64,000 nt of DNA from Cladosporium sp. IMV 00045 (taxonomy: Eukaryota > Ascomycota > Dothideomycetes > Cladosporiales > Cladosporiaceae): the NCBI GenBank assembly GCA_001931905.2, contig MSJI02000907.1:1-64000 (forward strand), given 5' to 3'. The notes under the pieces are model-generated. The model had not been told where the DNA came from, made no database searches, and worked only from the letters and a program-made list of their open reading frames with translations. A program made the translations under genes and the position numbers. This document shows, piece after piece, positions 22,944-32,500 of the stretch. Position 1 is the stretch's first letter. Each line of letters opens with the position of its first letter.

Positions 22944-25513
22944 ATGCCGCAGAGAGGAAAACTTACCTTGGTTGCTTGCACCCCTTGCCGGCAACGAAAG
23001 ATCAAAGTGAGTAAATCTAACACTTGTCACGTGATAGTGCGAACTGACGAAGTCTAGTGTGACGGTGTTAGACCGATCTGTGGAGCGTGCCAGGAAAAGT
23101 CCACGACATGTACATACATATCTCTGCCGGGCTTGACTCGTAGTGCTGCCCTGAAGTCGGAGGTCTCGCGACTCAACACGAGAAACGGCAGCCTGCTGGA
23201 GCTATACTGGCAGCTCAGGCACGGCAGTGCATCAGAAGCATCCAGTCTTCTCGAGCAGATCCGGTCCGGAAGGCTAATGCCTGAAGACTCACAAGTACCC
23301 GAGTCAAGGCCATGCGGTGTTGCCTTCACTTCACCAAACAAGCTTCCGTATTCTGATGTGCCTGATATCGACTTTGGCATACGAGAATCTTCATCTGAAT
23401 CGGCAGCGGGTTCTTTGGGCGGTGCCCCTTTTAATAAACCCACTTATGCCACTGCATCAGCATGTCCACTTTTGTCGTCTGCTCTTCAGGTGAAGGAGGA
23501 GCCAAGTCCATCATGCTCGGACTCCGCGATACATTCTTCCCCCTCGCTTCCACATCGCACCAACTTCGATGATGCAACAGTATTGCGGTCGCTGCAAGCC
23601 AACGTCGAGAAGATCCGGGAAGGCTTCGCAATACAGCGCATGTGTATCTCGGAGATCTTTTTCTGCCACGACAACGAAGACTTCGAACGTCTTCTTGCGG
23701 GCCTTGAAGGTTCGTGGGATGGCTTGCTCTCGCGGCCGGTTCTCTGCGAAGTTTGTGCGTTGGCTGCAACATGTGGGCAATACGTTCGCAACGCAGTTTC
23801 ACTAGGCTTGATTGATTACTGGTATGGTGAGTGCGAGTTCCCAGAGCTAGGCCCAGGTCTGCTGCGCTCTGTAGGTCGAATAGCTAATGCAGCTTACAGA
23901 CTCGGCGAGGCTGTTCTTTGATGATTGCATTGAAGCTTCCATGGCCAGCGCGATTCGAGTGTCGGCCTTGCTAGGTCTTTTCAATATTTTGAACAAGGCA
24001 ACCGTTGCCATTGCATATTTCGGTAAGCAAGGCGCTAAAAAAAGATACATGGGTGAGTGTGCTAACGAGAGTAGAATTCGGCTTGTGTCTGACGGCGAGG
24101 TACTTGAAGCAGCACCAGCAGCGAGAAGGCAAGGTGCCCGTTACGGAAAGAAAGACGATTTCTGTGATACGCACTCAGAGATCACTCAGATTTTGCAATG
24201 AGTCAGTCATCCCAAACCATGGTTCTCAAAGTCTCAAGCGCTTATTCAAAGGCAGATGGCTTCAAGCCACGCTAGGCCACGTCTCTTCGGCTCACCAACA
24301 AGACATGTTGAGCCCAGTGAGTCCATCACTCGGTCAAGATATCCGTAAGAATTGGTCTAACGACGTGATTAGGAGATTGCATTGTCGTTGAGTAGCGACC
24401 ACGATCCCGTTCACGGAATCGTAGCAAAAATTGCCGTCATCAAAGCAAGGACTATGCGCACACTGTCAAGATGCTCGGACGCAGCCAACTTGTTGGTATC
24501 AATACAACATCTGCGGAACCAGCTTCGTGACTGGTACGAAGCGTTGCCCCCGGAGGCCCAGTTGTTACAGCTGGGCACCGACACCCACATCCCGGTGAAG
24601 ACGTCGATATACTACGTGCACTTGCTCCATCTTGGTGCCGTCATGCTCATGTTTCGATATTGCGTTGCTGGGCTGAAGAGCGACGACGCTCGTTCCAGAC
24701 TCAGCGAAGAAGAGCGAAACATCGCCGGCGAGACGTTAGGTGACGGATTGCTTGCTGCACAGCAGTCTGCACGTATCGTCAGCTTGATACGAGATGCTTC
24801 ACAAAGCGTCAGACACTGCTGGGTCACAATGTATGTCGCATATCGGCTAATCGGACTTAGGCAACAGGCCAACACATGCTGACGGTTTGAGCAGCTACCA
24901 ATCGTATGTCTCAGCTTTGATACTTCTATACCATGCGACGCACCTCAATATCGCTGGGGCCTCGGAGGAGCAGTGCAGGCCGAGTCTAGACCTGGCGAGC
25001 GCCGCAATCAACGTTCTGGGGTTTTGCAAAGAGCTCGATCCCGTAGCACGGTCTCTTCTGGCTTCTCTCACAGCACACTGGGAGGCTTTGCACCTCGCTT
25101 TGAATGCGCGACGGGATGCTGCTGGGCAGGCATCGCAGCCAGAAACTGCAAAGACATCTGCGTACGACTATTTGTTCGTGCCTCACACAAGGGATGCAGA
25201 ACAACACATGCCGACAAATCTAGTGGACGAGCTCTGCGATCCCTATGCCCATGGCTTTCACATGGCCGCGGATCGTCGATGCGATGAAGATCCCGAGTCG
25301 ACTTTCATTCAAAGTTCCGGAGACAGCCAGGAACCTCTCCTTGGCCAGCATCGTGTGCCTTCTAGCTCATACAAACCACATGGGTCGATGACGCCAGGCA
25401 CATCAAACATGGAAGATGGTTATTTTATGAACTCGAAAGAGCCGAGCTGGTGGGTTGCGAAACGTTCGTCTGTGGATTATTCCCGCGACGCTCCAACTTT
25501 GAAAATCTTGTAG
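22944..25513 (+). CDS. Zn2Cys6 transcription factor with fungal-TF middle domain
   Basis: A complete regulator is recovered from six exons: 22944-23006, 23058-23826, 23900-24022, 24075-24316, 24373-24830 and 24895-25513. Introns are 51-73 bp and the product is 757 residues. The first intron falls inside the zinc cluster, a common position: VACTPCRQRKIK joins CDGVRPICGACQEKS...C, giving the six-cysteine binuclear zinc motif. A Leu-rich linker follows with a typical element near LKSEVSRLNTRN. The middle-homology region includes ISEIFFCHDNEDFERLL, DSARLFFDDCIEAS, LLGLFNILNKATVA and VHLLHLGAVMLMFRY. The gene stands alone in a disturbed region, so its target is not suggested by neighbours. The boundary of exon 4, where conservation is weakest, is the least certain point. 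Confidence 0.8.
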
Positions 25514-27147
25514 AGCTCTCACGCTTGAATGGCTGGTGCATGTTTGCGCAGGATTGACAAGACGGTGTCATGCTGAGCAAGGATTGTGTCCTGGGACTGC
25601 ATTCCCGAGATCACCTTCAGGCAGTCTGTGGGAAGCCGTCAGACAGCGGCTGCATACGAAGTCAAAACGATCATCAACAGCGGTACCAAGACCAGCAACT
25701 CGATATGATTTCCTCAGGGAAGCCGCATCTCTCTCTCGGCAAGACTTGCATAGAGTTTGGCTGCTCGGCGCATGGCTTCCTCCAGGACAATTTGAGAGAT
25801 GATCTTCAAATGCATGGCCTCGTCGAACATCAACATCAATCCATGGCGGCGGCAAGACTCGGATGTACCAATGTACCGTGCATGCATGACAGCTAGTTGA
25901 AGACTTGATGTGGTTCGGGAGGCTGGCGCACGGATGAGGTTCCGATTGAGAGATGAATGATGTGGCAGACACTGGCCTTACGCGATCAAGAATGGAATGA
26001 TGAGTTGATTACACCTATGATGCCGGGTGCTGACCAGAACACAATCTCAGGCGTCATGTATTGTTTGTAAATCGTGTTTAGACACATGATCCGATCGAGC
26101 AAGGAGGTGCAGACCTGAAGTCTGGGTCGGTGAAACCGAACTGCGGGCGTCTCGTGATGACGGACAAGGCGAAGGATAATGCACCAAGAAGGATGGTACA
26201 ATGTTAACGAGTCCGACAGGGTTGTTTGGTTGGCTCGAAAATACGAGCATTTGCTCTTGATCATAGAGGGCCTTTGTGCGGTAGCCAGCCTCATCTGCCG
26301 ATAAACATGGAGCCGGGAATGACTAACAAGATCTAGATCGCAACGACCCGATGAAGCCAACAGAAGAATCAATCTCTGTTGCCTGACTAGCCGTACTGTT
26401 GATTTCTAATGAATCTCAACTTCGGCCCACCGGCGAGATCCTCCTGACGAGGCTGCAACCAGCGCCTCAGTGGAGCTATGGACTTTGGCGACGATCAGAA
26501 CATTGTATGGGAATCAAGAAATTGGCATGTGCCAGAATCATGTTGATCGGCAAGAAGCCCCGACCCCGCTTACATAGGTACTGGTACTGGCGCTTGTCAA
26601 CAAACCCAGGTCAGCAAGTTTGTCGGCGTCTTCTGGATGACGTTGTGCCAACGACGAATGATTTGGCCAACAACGACGGCTTCGGATAGTCGATGATACC
26701 CAGCGTTCCTGAGATATATAGCTGCCCGGAGATTCGGATGTCGTGTCGATTGTGAACTTGAAGGATGCAGTCCAGTGATCACAAGTAACACGAAAAGTCG
26801 GATCGATTGATGAGGCAGACTTGCTATCGGCAGGTTGCCTGATCTCTGCAGAAGGAGGGAGGTCCCAAAGCATGGCTTCTGCGGGAGCTGCCTGAATCGC
26901 CAATCGTCTGCTTTTTAATCTGAATGAGGCTATCTCTGCAGAGCCCTCACTGCGCGCTAGTGGCAATCCTGGCCCCAGAGAACGTGCAGTAAAGTCTGGA
27001 GGAAAAGAAGATTATTAGGTGGGAATCGGACCCGTTGAAAGGACATATACTGCCCATCGTGCCATCGCCGTGAGCTCGCAAGTCCTTCAAATTTGGCGGC
27101 TCCAACAACACTACCCCAGCTCTGCCTGCACAAGTCCTGCAAGTCAC
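25514..27147. other. Intergenic region with unidentifiable coding-like scraps
   Basis: About 1.6 kb without a supported gene. Minus-strand stretches near 25,890-25,710 (FDEAMHLKIISQIVLEEAM...) and 26,790-26,600 (EAVVVGQIIRRWHNVIQ) look somewhat protein-like but are interrupted by stops and carry no recognised motif. They may be decayed gene pieces. No terminal inverted repeats or transposase motifs were seen. Confidence 0.35.
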
Positions 27148-27752
27148 ATGTCCTCGAGCTCCTCGAAGAACAAGGCCTCCAGGAGGAGGACTTCCTTGAC
27201 GATCGTCGCATGTAAGCTCAAAGCGTGGCCTTGGAGACGACAAGAAGCTCAAACTCAGTCATAGGCAATGTGTGCCGAGCCCGCAAATCGAAATGTGATG
27301 GCACGAGACCGACTTGCAGCTCTTGCTCGCAGCGCGGTGAGGATTGTCAGTACACCGCTGATCCCGATGCATTTCCCAGCATCGCGATGAAGCGCAGGTA
27401 CGAAGCGCTTCAACAGCAGAACGAAGAACGGGAGCAGCTTGTTCAACATTTCAGATCCGCCACAGAACCGGATGCTCAACTGATGCTGCAGCGACTGCGA
27501 CTTGGAGAAGATGTCGCTTCCCTCATTTCTTTTGCCCGAGGCTTGCAAAGCGTGGATGGGATTGAGAACGACACTGAACCAATGCTCGAGCGGGTGGAAA
27601 TCACTTCAACCGCGGAAGTGGACGGTACAGCAAGCTCTGCTTCAGTTTCGGTCGAGCAGACCTCTAGCGAAAGCGTATCCAGGTCCTTCATGACTCTGGA
27701 GCCAAGGGTCGAAGTGACCCCGATGGTCCCTTCATTGCGTTCGCTTAGGTGA
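27148..27752 (+). CDS. Zn2Cys6 DNA-binding protein, apparently truncated
   Basis: Two exons (27148-27211 and 27265-27752, 53 bp intron inside the zinc cluster) encode 183 residues. A Ser/Lys/Arg-rich start leads to IVACNVCRARKSKCDG, then TRPTCSSCSQRGEDCQY, a perfect binuclear zinc cluster. A coiled-coil-like linker (KRRYEALQQQNEEREQL) and the family element EPDAQLMLQRLRLGEDV follow. The chain then becomes Ser/Thr/Val-rich and ends. Relatives with this linker usually continue for 400-600 more residues with a middle-homology domain, which is absent downstream. A GTGAGC donor overlaps the stop codon, so a further exon is conceivable, but no sensible continuation was found. It may be a remnant or a DNA-binding-only regulator. 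Confidence 0.55.
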
Positions 27753-28449
27753 GCATTCATCTGATCACTGGTCTGAAGCGGATGGGCTCCCGGTGATCTG
27801 CGGTCCGTCAAGACTGTGGTTGCAGTAGCGGTCGAGTCTGTGACAGACGACGGTTGTTCTGCATAGGGCTGACCATACGAGCAGGCATCAGACGCGTAAC
27901 TTGAGACGTTCCTCGCCAGACACTCCATCATCTCCATCGGCTCCGGAGAAGAAAGATCATGCGGAGAATTGACCGGAAGCATATGACGGAGCTCTACGAT
28001 TGCCCATGATGAATCGTTCGCAGTTTAAGACAAAGTGACGATGCAATGCCGCAGCAATTCGTTTCCGATTGTAATTTGGGTTTTGGCGCGATTCGGCAGT
28101 TTCCCATGTTCACCCGATCTTTCGTTGCTTGTGAAGGCAGGGCTTTGTCTAGCTGCCTGCATTGTATCGCGTTTCCATCAATCACATAGTTTACCGCAAA
28201 GAGCGTGACCAGAATCTCCGTGCTTGAGTCGGAGGAATCCCTGTTACCACACTCATGTCAATGGCATCGGCGGGTAAAGGGCGAGATTGCATCATTGCAT
28301 TCACGAGCCCCGACGCCTGCACGGGTATTGGTTGAGTATGAAAGGTCTCTTTGGTTGTCCTTAGCCTTTGGGTGTGATGATGGGCGCTCGTGGGCCTGTT
28401 GAATGTCAGTCTGGGATTCATCGAAACAGGCGAGGATGGTAGCACTCAC
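27753..28449. other. Junction region between two truncated genes
   Basis: Lies between the truncated Zn2Cys6 gene (plus) and the NRDE2 remnant (minus), both of which should have continued into it. Neither continuation is visible. The minus strand holds an ATG-started frame (27982 to 27476) reading MLPVNSPHDLSSPEPMEMME, and upstream of it, in another frame, NPNYNRKRIAAALHRHF. These look coding-like but are not joined by clear splice sites. Best read as a rearrangement junction with gene debris. Confidence 0.4.
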
Positions 28450-29158
28450 CTGTCTCACGACTTGGTTCTGTAATCGGCAGAAAGTCCGATTTCTCGATTT
28501 GACCTTCTGTCCGAGGCAGACGCTCGCCCTCATCGATTTTCGAAGATGCTCTAGCAGTAGCGAAGGCGTCATCAGGTTCGATGGACTCAATAACCTTCTG
28601 GAGCTGACTTCTGGGCGGATAGCGTACTGTATAGCCACGCTCATCACTGAGATTCCTGTCGATCTTGATCATTGGATCCAACCCTACGATACTACCGGAT
28701 CCATACAGATGGTACAATGGTACAGTCCATTTGTTTGGACGGCGATATTCCAGGTTGGCCAGATCGCCCTTCGTATCGATCGTGTAGAGATCTGTAGCGT
28801 AATTGTAGGGGTCACTGACATTCGATTCTCGGTGGCGACGGGAACGATCTTCAAAGTCTCTGTCACTACGATTTAGACCTCTCCTGGGGTGGCGACCACT
28901 GTAGAGATCGCTACTTCGTGGTTCATTTGCAGGGTGGATGGTAGAAAAAGTGCGAGTGTCTTGATGGCGTGCTCGTGAGCTACGACTATGGTCGCGTCTT
29001 GACCCTGATTTTTGGTTGCGGAGATGATCTTTCTTCACTTCTCGCGTTTTGTCGTTGACACGGGACTGGCTCTGATCAGAGACATCAGGCGCGTTCACTC
29101 CTTTCCTTGGGCGGAAGCTGCTGAACTTTGGAATCGAGGACTCGTTCGCCTTCGACAT
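28450..29158 (-). pseudogene. NRDE2: NRDE2 (nuclear exosome / RNAi factor) 5' exon, truncated gene
   Basis: The ATG at 29158 opens a 236-codon exon ending at a GTGAGT donor at 28449. The start (ESSIPKFSSFRPRKG), the Arg/Ser/Asp-rich linker and the signature block DTKGDLANLEYRRPNKWTV, then GSGSIVGLDP and KIDR, match the N-terminus of NRDE-2. That protein acts with MTR4 and the exosome in the nucleus. Full-length fungal NRDE2 is about 1000 residues or more with a long helical-repeat domain. No such sequence follows on this strand; after the best acceptor (CAACAG near 28394) the frame meets a stop within 12 codons. The gene therefore appears cut at its first intron. An intact copy may exist elsewhere, or the short product may still be made. 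Confidence 0.6.
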
Positions 29159-29524
29159 TGCATGATGTTATCACGTCAGACGGTAAACACCAGTATAGTT
29201 GTTATGTATGAGGGCATACAGCCTCGCTCAGGTACGCGTGAGTGATGTGTTGTTGATGTAGAGTGGGAGCTGTTGACATTTGATCGCTCCGCTGTGGGGC
29301 GATGAACCAGGCACCAATGTCTGCCTGAGGCCCGCATGGACCCTAGCTTGAAATTTTGCTTAACCAGCCAAAGTCAAGCGCCGAAAGCTATCTCAAACTT
29401 ATACTACTCCAACAAAAAAAAAGAGACTTCAAGACAGTCGAGACCAACGCCGCGTGCTATTTTCCCGGCCTGGCTCACCTATTACATGGCAGCTTAATAC
29501 ATCGATACCTAATAACCAGCCATC
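29159..29524. promoter_or_regulatory. Divergent NRDE2-remnant / UTP10 promoter
   Basis: The 366 bp between the two start codons should contain both promoters. A GAAATTTT element at about 29350-29357 resembles the core of the yeast rRNA-processing element, weak evidence for ribosome-biogenesis control of UTP10. An A-run lies at ~29413-29421. Confidence 0.35.
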
Positions 29525-32500
29525 ATGGCGACCGCCCTTCAGCAGCAACTCGCTGCCATCAGCGCAAAATCGACGGATCAACTCAACCTCAAAGCGCAGA
29601 AGCAACGGCACTCGAAATCGCTCCTATTCGAACCACGCGAGGCGGCAACCCAGAGCTTCGATACCCTTTTCCAGGTATGCGGTGAAGGCTTCGACGACCT
29701 CTGCGCTCTGGATGGACGGTTCCGTTCTTTTGCGACAAATCTCTTTGCGCCGAGTAGTGTGGAAGTCGAGCGCGAGACACTGAGCAAGAAAGAGAACGAG
29801 GGCTTGGATGTCGTAGTGTCACAATTCTTGGGGCTCATCTGTGGACGTTTACTGCTGAGACCAGCGCTCAAGTGCGTGGAGTGGTTGATCAGGAAGTGGA
29901 AAGCGCTGGAGCACAATGTGGACACCCTCTTACTGGCTTTCCTCCCATATCACGGACACGATGTCTTCCCTACTCTCATGTCCATCCTGCCCCCTCAGCT
30001 ACCAGCCACCTTCGTGTTTCTGCGCCCCTATGTTGCCGCACTCCAATCGCCACCCAGACACGCTGTGGTGGCCGCCGCCGTCAGCAACCCTACATTCACT
30101 ACCCAGCTCAGCACTTTCGTATTGAACGCCGCCAAAAGGAGACACCATTCTAGTGCCTTGATTGGCTTCTGGGCCAGTGTGACTGCGCAGGCTGTAAACG
30201 GCATGCTCGACGCCGCACAATCGGGACGACCGGTGGTTCGGAAGCAGAAGATTGAGGATGTCTTGCTCCGCACCTTGCCCGTGCTCCAGGATGCTTTGTC
30301 CGTGCAGGGCGTGGCCGAGCTCTACATGGCTAGTTGCATGATTATGACCATTCTAGCCACGAAAGCGCATCTGGATGACCGGGTTCTGGACGCAATGATG
30401 GAGGCCGTAGCTGGTGCGTGGATGAATGAAACTCTAGAGGATGGTCTCCTCTGCTTGTCCGTTTTGGCTGAGGAGAAGACCATGCTCGAGCAGCCGAGCT
30501 TTGTCACGAAAGCCATCATGAGCAACGAAGAAGCTATTGCGACCCTCGACAGGTTGGGCGAGAAACACAGGACCGGAAAGCTCGCGCTCGGCACCGTCCT
30601 CGCTGCTGCGAAATCGAAACAACAACTCGAGAATCCAGCTCTTCTCTGGACCCTTTCCGAAAATGCTGCCCTGACTTACCAGCACTACGAAGCGCTTAGT
30701 CGCGAGCTGATTACTGGCGTTACGGACAGCACGTCCACAGAACTGGCCAAGAATAAGCAACGCACCCTTCTTCAGCATCTTTGTTCATCGCCAAACGTCT
30801 CGCAGTATGTTCAGATTGCCGCTCAAAAAGCTGGTCAGGATATGAAGAATCTTGGCTTGAACCTCATCGAGGCTCCTCAGCCAGAAAAAATGATTGTCGA
30901 CGAACCGGCTGGACAAGATGAAACTGAGGCGCCCAAGATCGATTTTGCACAAGTACTGGCTGATCTTCCCAAACCGACCACCAGCGGACCTCAGTCATAT
31001 GTTGCGTCCGACGTATCGAAAGAATTTGTTCAATCGTATGCGGATGCTTTCCAGTCAGCTGTGCAGGATCAGGAGCGCATGAACCAGCTTCTACAGATCT
31101 CTGCGCTGCACCAAAAGGAGGCTGATAAGAGGCCAGAGTATCTCACCACCCTTGCCGCTGTCTGGACTCTTTCCAAGTTCGCAGCCACCCGCTCAAACTC
31201 AATCATGGCTGCCACCGAAACCGTTGCCAAAGCCAAAGACGTGGACTTTCAATACATCGTTCCCTATGTAATCACCGCCTTGGGCGATTCCAGCCAGGTC
31301 GTAAGGCGGACCGCCGCTAAGCTGGCTTTGGCCCTTTCTCAAACCTACAGCAAAGCTCCTTCGAAGACTTGGTGCAAGGATACCATCTACGGCAAGCATT
31401 CGAACAAAGTACACCATCTCAGTCCGCAAGAAACTGGCAAACTCCTGAACGACATTATCTGCCCAGTTCTGGAAGATTGCATTCTTGATCCGACCTTCTT
31501 GTCCAGGAATGTGGCTGAACAGCTTAACGACTCCGACCTCAAATCTACCATGCGCTCGAGCATTTCTTCTTTTATCAGCTCGCATGCTGTGCTCACAGGA
31601 AACATGGAAACGAAGCTCAGTCTACTTGGGCTGTTCGCGCGTCTCGGCAAGGTGGCCAGCCAGGCTAGAAAGGAAAGCATTGTGCCGTACGCAAAGGCAT
31701 TGGACAGCAAGTCGGCTACGAACGGACCCGTGGAGCAGGCTGTGGCTCGCTGCCTCAGCCACCGAACAAGTGACGAGATTGACACCCTGCAACAAATCGC
31801 ACAGCAGGGCAAAGAAGACTTCGCAAACCTGGCATTCAAACGTCTGCGCGAGCTTTTTGGTAACATGAAGCCGCAATCGCAAACCTCCGTTGCAGACTTC
31901 TTGCTTGAACAGAGCGTCGTTCCTGACAATGAGGCTGCGGATATCGAGACATCGCGCTCTGCTTCGGCTCAGGATGCTCTCCGTGAAGCCCCCCTCACTG
32001 GCGATGTACTGGCCCACTTGGTTGATGCATTGCCTACTCTCGCGACTTTGCAGGACCAAGAGCGTCCCAGCAAACGCCGACGCACAAGCAAGACCAACGC
32101 CGAAGAGCCTAAGAATGTCGATCGCGGCCAGCTAGACCTTGCCCTTCGCAAACTCACCCTTGTTCTGGGACTCATCGAGGGAACGACTTCGTCCAAGCAC
32201 GCCGAGGCCATGCCCCAACTTCTCAAGGGCCTTTTCCACCTATTGAGCGAGGTACACCGCTGGCGCTTGCTTGCTGATTCTGATCTGGTGTACGTTCAAA
32301 GCCTGCTTCTTGGGGACCTCTTGGCCGTAGTGAATAGTTTGGATGCTACTGCAGCTCAGAAGTTCGACCGCTCTGTGCTGCGCACAGACTTGATCGTCGA
32401 GGCCCTTCGCTCAACCAACAGTCCTCAGGTACACAACACAGCGCTGCTGCTGATCAGCAGACTTGCCACGCTGGCTCCAGAGACTGTCTTGCACAGCGTG

